From: Hydrogeniiclostridium mannosilyticum
Lineage (GTDB): Bacteria; Bacillota; Clostridia; Oscillospirales; Acutalibacteraceae
NCBI RefSeq assembly: GCF_003268275.1
Contig: NZ_QLYR01000011.1
Coordinates: forward strand, 1-64,000
Reading direction: 5' to 3'
DNA length: 64,000 nt
The number at the start of each line of letters is the position of its first letter. Position 1 is the stretch's first letter. Under the pieces are notes generated by a model, which had not been told where the DNA came from, made no database searches, and saw nothing but the letters and a program-made list of their open reading frames with translations. A program made the position numbers and the translations under genes. Positions 18,847 through 27,120 of the stretch are shown here, in pieces.

Positions 18847-18893
18847 ATTCATACCCTCTTTGTCTTATTTTGCAAGCAAAGGCACCGGTACCG

Positions 18894-18958
18894 TTGATTT
18901 GCGGTATAGATTCTGTTATTATAATAGCAGAGAACTGTGCATGTAAAAATACACAGTT
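18894..18958. promoter_or_regulatory. Overlapping divergent promoters with an inverted repeat between the ECF and MocR-type genes
   Basis: Plus strand: TTGATT (18894-18899), 17-base spacer, TATTAT (18917-18922) for the regulator. Minus strand: TTTACA (18947-18942), 18-base spacer, TATAAT (18923-18918) for the ECF gene. The two -10 boxes lie on the same bases. An inverted repeat AACTGTG...CACAGTT (18933-18958) covers the minus -35 and is a good operator candidate for the adjacent regulator. Confidence 0.6.
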
Positions 18959-18980
18959 TATAAAAAAATAAAGGACACAG

Positions 18981-20375
18981 ATGGTTATGCTTTACGACTT
19001 TTTACAACTAGACCGGAAGAGCAGGCTTCCCCTTTACCAACAGCTGTACAGTTCCCTGCTAACGGCTTTGGAAAAAGGGGGAATTCATAAGGGCGAGCGC
19101 CTGCCGTCCATCCGGCGGCTGACCGAGGACCTGCAAATCAGCCGGACAACGGTGGAGGCCGCCTATCAGCAGCTTTGTGTGGAGGGCTACCTCCGCAATA
19201 TTCCGAAAAAAGGCTATTTTGTGCTGGCGGAGGGCGGCGGCAGTAAGGCGATGCCCCGTCCCGCGGCTGAGTGGCACACAGCGCGTGCGCGCTATGACCT
19301 GGGAACGGACCGGGTCGACAGCCGCTACTCCGACATCAAAATCTGGCGCAGGCAGCTGCGCGAGGTACTCAACACACAGGAGTCCATTACCTCCTACGGC
19401 GAGCCGCAGGGGGAAAGAAACCTGCGGCTACAGCTTTCATCCTATAGCCATGGCGCGCGCGGCGTTTTTGCGCCGCCGGAGTCCATTGTGGTGGGGGCGG
19501 GCCTGCAGCCGCTGCTCTACCTGCTGTGCGGGCTGCTGGGCAGAGAAAGGGTGGCAATGGAGGATCGCGGCTTTCCGCAGGCACAGCAAGTCTTTTCCGA
19601 TTGCGGCGTAACGTGCCGGGTGGTTCCATCCGATGAAAACGGAATTTCGATCCGCGCCCTTCGTGAGAGCGGCGCCAAAATCGTTTTTGTACGCCCGTCA
19701 GCTTCCGTACCCGGGGCATCGGCAATGCCAATGCCCCGCCGCATGGAGCTGCTGGCGTGGGCGCGTGAAAGCGGCGGCCTGATTATTGAGGATGACTATA
19801 ACGGTGAGCTTCGTTACACCGCGCGGCCGATCCCGGCCCTGCAGGGGTTGGCGGGCGGCGGAGCGGTTGCCTACCTGGGGTCCTTTTCCAAGCTGCTGCT
19901 GCCGTCTGTGCGTGTGAGTTACATGGTGCTGCCGGGTTCCCTGCTGCCCGCATACCGCCGCCGTGCGAACCGTTATAACCAGACGGCTTCAAAAATCGAG
20001 CAGCTGGCACTGGCGGAATATTTAAAAAGCGGGCGGCTGGAGCGCCATCTTCGCCAGCTCCGAAAGCTATATGCCACAAAGAGCGCTTCTCTGCTCGCCT
20101 GTATGCGCAGCAGCTTCCCTGGCCTTTCCCTGACCCTGCAGGAGACCTCGCTTTATCTGAGCTTTCCGGTGACGGACAGCGGCGCCCGGCTGCTCTGCGC
20201 CGCCGCGGAGGCCGGCGGCGTGCGCCTGCGGGCCCAGCGGGATGGTTCCATGGCCCAGATTCTGCTGGGGTTTTCGGGCATCCCGCTGGAGGAGATCCCG
20301 GCGGCGGTGCAGGCTTTGAAAAAGGCCTGGCCGGCAGAGCTGCTGGCGCGGGCCTGCGCGCATAGGGGCGCATAA
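18981..20375 (+). CDS. MocR/PdxR-type transcriptional regulator (GntR HTH fused to aminotransferase fold)
   Basis: A 464-residue regulator. Residues about 12-82 are a winged helix of the GntR type (LPLYQQLYSSLLTALEKG, GERLPSIRRLTEDLQISRTT, VEGYLRNIPKKGYFVL). From about 105 to the end it is a fold-type I aminotransferase-like domain with the IIEDDYNGELRY motif and the PLP lysine at about 304 (GSFSKLLLPSVRVSY). All PLP-binding landmarks are kept, so it should sense PLP or a PLP adduct. Start ATG 18981 follows AAAGGA with 5 bases spacing. It faces an ECF transporter across shared promoter DNA; control of a B6-related uptake gene is plausible. Confidence 0.9.
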   Translation: MVMLYDFLQLDRKSRLPLYQQLYSSLLTALEKGGIHKGERLPSIRRLTEDLQISRTTVEAAYQQLCVEGYLRNIPKKGYFVLAEGGGSKAMPRPAAEWHTARARYDLGTDRVDSRYSDIKIWRRQLREVLNTQESITSYGEPQGERNLRLQLSSYSHGARGVFAPPESIVVGAGLQPLLYLLCGLLGRERVAMEDRGFPQAQQVFSDCGVTCRVVPSDENGISIRALRESGAKIVFVRPSASVPGASAMPMPRRMELLAWARESGGLIIEDDYNGELRYTARPIPALQGLAGGGAVAYLGSFSKLLLPSVRVSYMVLPGSLLPAYRRRANRYNQTASKIEQLALAEYLKSGRLERHLRQLRKLYATKSASLLACMRSSFPGLSLTLQETSLYLSFPVTDSGARLLCAAAEAGGVRLRAQRDGSMAQILLGFSGIPLEEIPAAVQALKKAWPAELLARACAHRGA

Positions 20376-20381
20376 AGAAAA

Positions 20382-20411
20382 CCGCACGCAGGGCTTACAC
20401 CGTGCGTGCGG
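20382..20411 (-). terminator. Terminator between MocR-type gene and ypeB
   Basis: Perfect 9-bp stem CCGCACGCA / TGCGTGCGG with a 12-base loop. On the minus strand it is followed by TTTTCTTT and so ends ypeB; the regulator gene converges on it. Confidence 0.78.
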
Positions 20412-20430
20412 CTGGGGCCTGGGAGCGGAA

Positions 20431-21720
20431 TCAGCGTACCAGAATGCCCTCGTCACTTTCGACGATAATTAGGATCTGTTCCTCGTACCCGGTGCTCGCG
20501 TTGATATAAACCAACACACGGTCGCCGTTTTCGCCCGTGCAGTGAAATTCATAGGTGAGCACTTCATTTAAGCCCGGCGTCGGAATCAGGGCCAAACCGC
20601 CTTTTTCCACCTTCAGAAGCGGGCTGACCTGCTTTTGCGCCTGCTCCAGAGAAAATGCGGGAGCCTGCGGCTTGCGCTCGGTGTGGTTCATCAGATAACC
20701 GGAGGCATTGTATTCGACGACCTCGCCGTTGTCCAGCGCCACGGAAATTTTAATCAGGTCGGGATAATAAAGAACGCCGTCCTTCGCATAAGCATAGTTA
20801 ATGGTGCAAATATTGTCATTGATGACATAGTAGCTTTCCTGCATATCCGCCAGCCCGCGCTGCTCCATGAACGCACGGGCCGCCTGGCTGGCTTCCTCGT
20901 AGCCGAGCTCCGCGCTTTCGACTACCCGGTCCTTGATGAAGCTGACGGCATAGCCGCCGGCCTTGGAGATGGAGATGCGCAGGCCCTCGCCGCTGAAATT
21001 ATAGGTGGGCAGGTTGCCAGCACTGTCCGTCTCGTCCTGCAGGTCCGAGCTGTTCAGCTCAAGAAACCCGGCGGCCTTTTCCCGGGCCTGCTTTTTGCCG
21101 GTTTCCTGTTGATCTTTCAGAAAAACGGATTCCCGCTCCATAATATGGTCGGAGAAGGGGCCGTCGTAAATGAGGGAGGGATAATCCGAGAAATCGTCGG
21201 AGATGTCCTTAAAATTACTTTTTAGGGAATCTTCATCGAAGTTCGGCGCCGAATAGGTGAGGTTCCCCCGCAGGGATTTCGCATATTCCTCCAGGCTGCG
21301 CAGCTGCTCCAGCTCCTCCTCTGAAATAGATCCGCCCGCCGAGACCTTTGCGGAAAGCGCCATGGCGAAGTCGCCGGTCTGCGCGATGAATTTGCTGACG
21401 TTGGTCAGGCTTTCATCGTCGACGGGCAGAACGGCCAGGGAGGCCTTGGCCATGCTTGTCTCCCGCATGAGCTTGGCGGCGAGGCCGCTTTGCTGGGTAG
21501 CCGTGTTGGCGTAAATCCCCTTATTTAATGTGGATTCAATGGAGCTGACACAGTCGTTCAGATCCGTAATGGCCCGTTGATAATTGTACTCCAGGCTGGT
21601 CCGGTAGCGGGCTGCCTGGGCATAGCCGGTAAAGGTGGTGCTGCCCAGCGCAATGATGGCTGTAATTAAAAGAATAAAAATGAGTGTACGCCATTTTCGT
21701 TGCTTCACTATTTTTTCCAT
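20431..21720 (-). CDS. ypeB: Spore germination protein YpeB
   Basis: A 429-residue protein anchored by one N-terminal membrane helix (about residues 10-30: WRTLIFILLITAIIALGS). It has the YpeB pattern RYRTSLEYNYQRAITDLNDC and C-terminal PepSY-like repeats (GYAVSFIKDRVV, EASQAARAFMEQRG, LALIPTPGLNEVLTYEF). In Bacillus, YpeB in the spore inner membrane stabilises the cortex-lytic enzyme SleB and is needed for germination. In most spore-formers ypeB directly follows sleB, but here the upstream 285 bases and the next gene are not sleB. Presence of ypeB shows that the organism descends from, and probably is, a spore-former. Confidence 0.9.
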   Translation of the reverse strand: MEKIVKQRKWRTLIFILLITAIIALGSTTFTGYAQAARYRTSLEYNYQRAITDLNDCVSSIESTLNKGIYANTATQQSGLAAKLMRETSMAKASLAVLPVDDESLTNVSKFIAQTGDFAMALSAKVSAGGSISEEELEQLRSLEEYAKSLRGNLTYSAPNFDEDSLKSNFKDISDDFSDYPSLIYDGPFSDHIMERESVFLKDQQETGKKQAREKAAGFLELNSSDLQDETDSAGNLPTYNFSGEGLRISISKAGGYAVSFIKDRVVESAELGYEEASQAARAFMEQRGLADMQESYYVINDNICTINYAYAKDGVLYYPDLIKISVALDNGEVVEYNASGYLMNHTERKPQAPAFSLEQAQKQVSPLLKVEKGGLALIPTPGLNEVLTYEFHCTGENGDRVLVYINASTGYEEQILIIVESDEGILVR

Positions 21721-22005
21721 ACTAACTTTCCTTTTCCAAAAATAGAGTAAGTTTGTTTCTTAGTGTAACCGCTTCGGGCATGCGTATTCTTAAAGTTGTG
21801 CGGTGGCTTCACGGTAAGCGATTTTTTATTGGGATGTCTTTTGCGGCATTGTTTTGCGGGCACAGTGGCAAAACAGCGGCGGAAAAATCAGCGAAACGTT
21901 TTTATTTTTTTATGGGGATTGTATTTTTCCCCAATATCCGATACGCTGGAACCAATGAGATTTTTTGTTTGCTCCAGCAGAGCAGACGGCGAAAGGTTAG
22001 GGGGA

Positions 22006-22719
22006 ATGATGATGGCAAGGCCTGTGATAGGAATTACGCCCGGATTCAACGGTGCGGTGACGGCAAACATGACTTATATCAACGCGATTGCGGCGGCCGG
22101 CGGAGCGCCGTTGATCCTGCCCGTTTTGGAGAATGAGCAGGCGATGGCGGAGGTTGCCCGCGTTTGCGACGGCGTTTTGTTTTCAGGAGGGGGTGATATC
22201 AACCCGCTTCGCTATGGAGAAGAGCTGCTGCCCGGAGTGGGGGAGATGTCCGCGCCCAGAGATGCGGCGGAGTTCCTGTTGATGAAATGCCTGCAGCAAA
22301 TGCGGCAGAAGCCGGTATTGGGCATTTGCCGGGGCATACAGGTAATGAATGTGGCGCTCGGCGGAACCCTGTACCAGGACCTGCGGGCACAGGGAGCCGC
22401 AACGCTGGAGCACCGGCAGGGATCGGCCTACGAGCGTCCCTGCCACCGGGTAAGGGTTGAACGGGGGACGCTGCTGCATCAGATCTTGCAGAAGGATGTG
22501 CTTGAGGTCAACACCTCTCACCACCAGGCGGTCAAGGAGGTCGCGCCCACACTGTGTGCGGGTGCGTTTGCCACGGACGGCGTCATCGAAAGCGTTTGCA
22601 GCAGGGACGGGCGCTTTTTCCTGGGGGTACAGTGGCACCCGGAGTGCATGGCGGAGCAGGATGCGGATTCTCAAAAGCTTTTCCGGGCATTTATTTCGGC
22701 CTGCCGGTACGAGGGTTGA
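22006..22719 (+). CDS. PuuD-like class I glutamine amidotransferase (gamma-glutamyl-gamma-aminobutyrate hydrolase family)
   Basis: Peptidase C26-type protein, about 237 residues. The Cys nucleophile lies in GICRGIQVMNVALGG, and the His/Glu pair in VQWHPE with the upstream NTSHHQAVK segment completes the catalytic pattern of PuuD. Relatives cleave gamma-glutamyl bonds, for example in putrescine degradation. Three consecutive in-frame ATGs (22006, 22009, 22012) follow TTAGGGGG, so the exact start is uncertain by two codons; the longer frame to 21796 has no ribosome binding site. The 285-base space upstream, divergent from ypeB, shows only a GGGGA...TCCCC stem near 21915 and no obvious gene. Confidence 0.85.
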   Translation: MMMARPVIGITPGFNGAVTANMTYINAIAAAGGAPLILPVLENEQAMAEVARVCDGVLFSGGGDINPLRYGEELLPGVGEMSAPRDAAEFLLMKCLQQMRQKPVLGICRGIQVMNVALGGTLYQDLRAQGAATLEHRQGSAYERPCHRVRVERGTLLHQILQKDVLEVNTSHHQAVKEVAPTLCAGAFATDGVIESVCSRDGRFFLGVQWHPECMAEQDADSQKLFRAFISACRYEG

Positions 22720-22813
22720 TATTTTGGCAAAAGAACCGTATAATAAGGGCATAGCTTAAGAAAATGTGAGGCCGCGCGGCGGCCTCTGATTTTGAAACGG
22801 AGCGGGGGAAATC

Positions 22814-24214
22814 ATGAATAAAGTCGAGAACCGGGCAGAACGTTTTTTTCAACAGATGCAGGGGAAACGCGTGGCCTTTTGCGGCATTGGCGGCAGTAAC
22901 CTGCCGCTGATAAAAATTTTTGCCCAAAGGGGCGCGGTTGTTTCGGCACGGGACCGCCGCGGCTATCAGCAGGTGCAGCAGGCCGCTGAGCTGGAAAAAA
23001 TGGGCGTTCGGCTGGTTCTGGGCGATGGCTATTTGCAGGACCTGACGGAGGAGGTTGTCTTCCGCACACCGGGCATGCCCTATCATCTGCCCGAGCTGGA
23101 GGCCGCCCGTAGGCGCGGCGCTGCCGTTACCTCTGAAATGGAAGTGTTTATGGACCTCTGCCCCTGCAAGGTTTACGGCGTAACAGGCAGCGACGGTAAA
23201 ACCACAACGACCACCATCTTGGCAAAAATGCTTGCCGCCGCGGGGAAAAAGGTTCACTTGGGCGGAAATATCGGCCGTCCGCTCCTGCCCGACATCTGGC
23301 AGATCGGCCCGGACGATGTAGCGGTGGTGGAGCTTTCCAGCTTTCAGCTGATTTCCATGCGCCGCAGCCCGGATGTGGCGGTGGTGACCAACATCAGCCC
23401 CAACCATCTGGATGTCCATAAGGATATGCAGGAGTATGTGGAGGCAAAAGAGAATATTCTGCTGCACCAGAATGCCTTTGCCCGCACGGTTTTAAATTTG
23501 GATAATGCATACACGGCCGGTTTTGCCGGTGATGTCCGCGGCAGCCTCTACGGCTTCAGCAGCCTGCAAAGGCCGGAGCGCGGCGCTTTTTTGTCGGCTG
23601 AGGGCTTGCTGGTCATGACGGACGGCGGGCAGGAGTTTCCCGTGCTCCGGGCAGAAGAAATCAAGCTTCCGGGCCGGCACAATATTGAAAATTACCTGGC
23701 GGCATTCTGTGCCCTGTGGGGGGATGTGGCACCTGAGACCATGGCGCAGGTCGCACGCAGCTTTGCAGGCGTGGAGCATCGCACGGAGCTGGTGCGGGAG
23801 CATCGCGGCGTACGCTGGTATAATGATTCGATAGCGACGACCCCTTCCCGCACGGTGCAGGGAATGCTGTCGCTTTTCCCACAGAAAATTTTGCTGATTG
23901 CCGGCGGCTATGATAAAAAGGTGCCCTTTGAGCCGATGGGACAGCCCGTGGTGGAAAAGGTAAAGACGCTGGTGCTGATCGGCGCAACGGCCCCGGCTAT
24001 TGAAAAGGCGGTGCGCGAGGCGCCCGGGTACAGGGAGGGCGCGCCCGTGATTCTTCATGCCGCCACTCTGGAGGAGGCGGTCCGGCTTTGCGGCAAGTAT
24101 GCGCAGCCGGGGGATATTGCGGCCCTTTCCCCAGCGTGCGCCAGCTTCGATATGTTCCCGAATTATGAAACACGCGGAGATTTATTTAAAGAATACGTAC
24201 AAAAATTACCTTGA
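22814..24214 (+). CDS. murD: UDP-N-acetylmuramoyl-L-alanine:D-glutamate ligase
   Basis: Cytoplasmic ATP-dependent peptidoglycan precursor ligase of 466 residues that adds D-Glu to UDP-MurNAc-L-Ala. An N-terminal Rossmann-like domain (CGIGGSNLPLIKIFA) is followed by the Mur ATP-binding loop GVTGSDGKTTTTT (about 122-134), the NISPNHLDVH motif and the C-terminal domain with RGDLFKEYV. It lies outside a dcw cluster, as is common in Clostridia. Start ATG follows GCGGGGGAAATC. Its stop overlaps the frame of the following M42 peptidase region, so this begins a run of closely packed genes through about 28.4 kb. Confidence 0.93.
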   Translation: MNKVENRAERFFQQMQGKRVAFCGIGGSNLPLIKIFAQRGAVVSARDRRGYQQVQQAAELEKMGVRLVLGDGYLQDLTEEVVFRTPGMPYHLPELEAARRRGAAVTSEMEVFMDLCPCKVYGVTGSDGKTTTTTILAKMLAAAGKKVHLGGNIGRPLLPDIWQIGPDDVAVVELSSFQLISMRRSPDVAVVTNISPNHLDVHKDMQEYVEAKENILLHQNAFARTVLNLDNAYTAGFAGDVRGSLYGFSSLQRPERGAFLSAEGLLVMTDGGQEFPVLRAEEIKLPGRHNIENYLAAFCALWGDVAPETMAQVARSFAGVEHRTELVREHRGVRWYNDSIATTPSRTVQGMLSLFPQKILLIAGGYDKKVPFEPMGQPVVEKVKTLVLIGATAPAIEKAVREAPGYREGAPVILHAATLEEAVRLCGKYAQPGDIAALSPACASFDMFPNYETRGDLFKEYVQKLP

Positions 24215-24237
24215 ATATGAATAAAAGAGGTGTTTGC

Positions 24238-25269
24238 ATGGAGGATCTACAAAAGCTCAAAAAGCTGCTCGTTGACCTGTGCAGCGCGGCAGGCCCCTCC
24301 GGCGCTGAGGAAGGCGCCGCAGACGTGGCGTTGGCGGCGTTGGCGCCCTATGCGCAGGCAGAGGTGGACGCAATGGGGAACGTCCGCGCGCACCTGGGCA
24401 GGAAGGGGGCTGCCAGGCATATTTTATTGGATGCGCATAACGACCAAATTGGATTGATTGTGACCGGCATCGACGGAGACGGCTTTTTGAATATAGCGCA
24501 GGTAGGCGGCGTAGATCGCCGGATTTTGCCCGGCTGCCCGGTGACCGTGCTGGGGCGTGAGCGGCTGACGGGAATTGTCTGCTGTGTGCCGCCGCATTTG
24601 AGCGACGGCGGGGACAAGCTGCAGGAAATTAAGGACATGCATGTGGATGTGGGCCTGCCCAAGGAGGAGGCCGAGCGCCTGGTTCGCCCGGGCGACCGCA
24701 TTCTGCTGCATTACGAGCCGGTGGAGCTCCTGAACGGGCGGGTATCGTCCGGCGCGCTGGATAACCGCAGCGGGGTTGCTGCGCTGATTCGCTGCGCGCA
24801 GCTGCTGCACGGCGAACCGCTCGATTGTGAGGTTACCCTGCTGCTGAGCAGCCGTGAGGAGGTCAACGCGGCGGGCGCGCAGACGGGAACCTTTGCTGAG
24901 AACCCCGACGAGGCGATCGTAGTGGATGTGGACTTTGCAGTGCAGCCTGGCCTTGAGGGCAGGGTCAGCGGCAGACTCGGCGGCGGCCCGATGATTGGCT
25001 GCACGCCCGGCGTAAACCGCAGGATGACCAGCCGGTTGGTCGCGCTGGCGAAAAAGCTGGATATGCCTTATTCGGTCGAGGTAGCCGGCAGCGACAGCGG
25101 CACCAACTGCGCGGTGGTGATTCCATCGCGCGCCGGGGTGCAGACCGCGCTGGTGTCCATACCGCTGCGCTATATGCACACGGCGATAGAGGTGGTAGAT
25201 GTGGCTGACGTGGAAAAAGCCGCCCGGTTGCTTGCGGAGTATATCAAGGGGGTGCGTGAAAATGGCTGA
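24238..25269 (+). CDS. M42 family metallo-aminopeptidase (first of two)
   Basis: Glutamyl-aminopeptidase/TET-type peptidase of 343 residues; such enzymes form dodecamers that trim peptides in the cytoplasm. The dinuclear metal site is visible: LDAHNDQIGL, ALDNRSGVAAL, the Glu pair in SREEVNAAGAQ, VDVDFA, and the C-terminal RYMHTAIE histidine. The substitution of the usual DEVG by NDQIG near the first metal ligand differs from the neighbour copy. I chose the ATG at 24238 after AAAAGAGGTG; an ATG at 24211 overlaps murD and lacks a site. Its end overlaps the second M42 gene by 8 bases. Confidence 0.9.
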   Translation: MEDLQKLKKLLVDLCSAAGPSGAEEGAADVALAALAPYAQAEVDAMGNVRAHLGRKGAARHILLDAHNDQIGLIVTGIDGDGFLNIAQVGGVDRRILPGCPVTVLGRERLTGIVCCVPPHLSDGGDKLQEIKDMHVDVGLPKEEAERLVRPGDRILLHYEPVELLNGRVSSGALDNRSGVAALIRCAQLLHGEPLDCEVTLLLSSREEVNAAGAQTGTFAENPDEAIVVDVDFAVQPGLEGRVSGRLGGGPMIGCTPGVNRRMTSRLVALAKKLDMPYSVEVAGSDSGTNCAVVIPSRAGVQTALVSIPLRYMHTAIEVVDVADVEKAARLLAEYIKGVRENG

Positions 25270-26311
25270 TTGGTCGCTGCTGCGGAGGCTCTGCAATACC
25301 TCCGGGGTATCCGGCGCGGAGGATCAGGTGCGTGAGATTATCCTGGAGGAAATCAGGCCCTACGCAGATTCGATTGAAATAACGCCGCTGGGGAACCTGA
25401 TCGCGGTGAAAAAAGGCCGGGAGCGCGCCCGAAAAAAGCTTATGCTTGATGCCCACATGGACGAGGTTGGCTTTTTGGTCACCTTTATTCGTGAGGACGG
25501 GCTGCTGAAGATGACGGCAGCCGGGGGAATCAACCTGCAGGTGATGCCCGGCCGCCCGGTGGCGATTGATACGGTCCACGGCTTGGTTCCCGGCGTTATC
25601 GGCGCTAAACCCATCCATTTGCTGGATGAGGAGGAGCGCGGCAAAGCAGTGCCGCTCAAGGATTTGTATATTGATATTGGCGCCGCCAGTAGAGAGGAGG
25701 CAGCAGCGTTGGTTTCTCCCGGCGACCGGGTGGTGTTCCGTTCGGTCTGGGACGAAAGCCATGGACGCCTCAAAGCGCGCGCGCTTGACGACCGTGCCGG
25801 CTGTGCCCTGCTGGTGGATTTGATGAAAAAGGACCTGCAATATGATATGACCTTTGTTTTTGCCGTCCAGGAGGAGACCGGGCAGAGCGGATCCAGGACA
25901 GCGGCGCACATTGTGGCCCCGGATGCCGCAATTGTGGTGGAAGCCACTACCGCCGGGGACTCTGCCGGAGTGCCGGAGGAAAAAAGGATATGCAGCCTCG
26001 GCAAGGGGCCTGTCGTGACCTTTATGGATCACGGCGCCATTTACGACCGGGATTATTACCGCCTTGCTTTTGAGGCGGCCGCGGAGGCGGGCGTCCCCTG
26101 CCAGAGCAAGCTGGGGGTTGCGGGCGGCAATGATGCCAGGGTCATCCATGCTTCCGGCGAGGGGGTCCGTCCGGTGTCCGTCAGCCTGCCCTGCCGCTAT
26201 ATCCATTCAGCGGTAGGGATGATTTCGCAACAGGACTACCATGACACGCTGGCCATGCTTCAGCGTCTGGCGGAGAAAATAGCCGGCGGGGAGCCGGCTG
26301 CGGCGGAGTGA
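25262..26311 (+). CDS. M42 family metallo-aminopeptidase (second of two)
   Basis: A 349-residue paralogue of the preceding peptidase. Metal and catalytic landmarks are LDAHMDEVGFL, ALDDRAGCALLVDL, the Glu pair in VQEETGQSGSR, and PCRYIHSAVGM. All are canonical, so this copy looks fully active. The ATG at 25262 overlaps the previous stop by 8 bases, showing translational coupling. The two different paralogues may form mixed complexes or differ in residue preference; that is inference. Confidence 0.92.
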   Translation: MADWSLLRRLCNTSGVSGAEDQVREIILEEIRPYADSIEITPLGNLIAVKKGRERARKKLMLDAHMDEVGFLVTFIREDGLLKMTAAGGINLQVMPGRPVAIDTVHGLVPGVIGAKPIHLLDEEERGKAVPLKDLYIDIGAASREEAAALVSPGDRVVFRSVWDESHGRLKARALDDRAGCALLVDLMKKDLQYDMTFVFAVQEETGQSGSRTAAHIVAPDAAIVVEATTAGDSAGVPEEKRICSLGKGPVVTFMDHGAIYDRDYYRLAFEAAAEAGVPCQSKLGVAGGNDARVIHASGEGVRPVSVSLPCRYIHSAVGMISQQDYHDTLAMLQRLAEKIAGGEPAAAE

Positions 26312-26320
26312 CGCCCGCAT

Positions 26321-27106
26321 ATGGTTCAGGCTGTTACAGTGTCCGAAATGTTGTATGGGCATGGGCTGGAGGCGGATTTTTTCGGCTGCCGGATTGTCGC
26401 ATTGGCTGGAGCCTATGGCCTGGCTCAGCCGTTTGTGCGGTTTTGGCGCCAAAGCCAGGGCGCCTACCTGGCCTGCCTGGATGGATCGGCGGTGCTTTCG
26501 GGCACAGGAACGGCAGATTGGGAGGAACTCCAGGCCTTTTTACCCGCCGCTGGGGTGCGCTCCGTTCTGTGTGATGCGGCTGTCGCCGTCCATTTGCCGG
26601 CGTTTCCAGTACAGGCCGATGGCGTGGTGCTGGCACGCATGCGGGAGGGCGGCGCCGCTGTGCCCGAGCATGAGCTGAACCCGGGGCCCCGGGAGTTATA
26701 TAGCTTGCTGAAGCAGTGCGAGACCAATACCTTTCGGGCGCCGCCGTTTGAGGGCTTTTACTTGGACCTTTCCCACCGTACCCGGCATGGCGCGGCGGTC
26801 AGCGTTGCGGTACGAGAGAACGGCGGAGAACTGGCGGCCTGTGCTTTCAGCACGGTGCAGACCGCTTCCCTGGCGGTAATCTCTGGGGTTGCGGTCCGCC
26901 CTGGCTGCCGCGGCAAGGGCCTGGGCAGCCAGGTGGTGCGTGCGCTGCAGGCGCACCTTTCGGCTCCGCGCGTGTGTGTTTACCGGGCGCGGGGGGAGAA
27001 CGAGGCTTTTTATCGGGCGCTCGGCTTTCAGCAGAGCGCCTCCTTCGTAGAATTGCGGGTACTGCCGGAACAGCCGGAGCGATTGATGAGAAGATTGATA
27101 GAGTAA
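26321..27106 (+). CDS. GNAT family N-acetyltransferase
   Basis: A 261-residue protein. The C-terminal 110 residues carry the GNAT core: the acetyl-CoA loop VAVRPGCRGKGLGSQVV (R/Q-x-x-G-x-G/A type) and the terminal ENEAFYRALGFQ motif. The N-terminal 140 residues are another, poorly conserved domain, an arrangement common in Clostridial GNAT proteins of unknown substrate. It begins 9 bases after the M42 gene and ends 14 bases before the next start, so it belongs to the same transcript. Confidence 0.8.
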   Translation: MVQAVTVSEMLYGHGLEADFFGCRIVALAGAYGLAQPFVRFWRQSQGAYLACLDGSAVLSGTGTADWEELQAFLPAAGVRSVLCDAAVAVHLPAFPVQADGVVLARMREGGAAVPEHELNPGPRELYSLLKQCETNTFRAPPFEGFYLDLSHRTRHGAAVSVAVRENGGELAACAFSTVQTASLAVISGVAVRPGCRGKGLGSQVVRALQAHLSAPRVCVYRARGENEAFYRALGFQQSASFVELRVLPEQPERLMRRLIE

Positions 27107-27120
27107 GGAGTAATAGAGCT

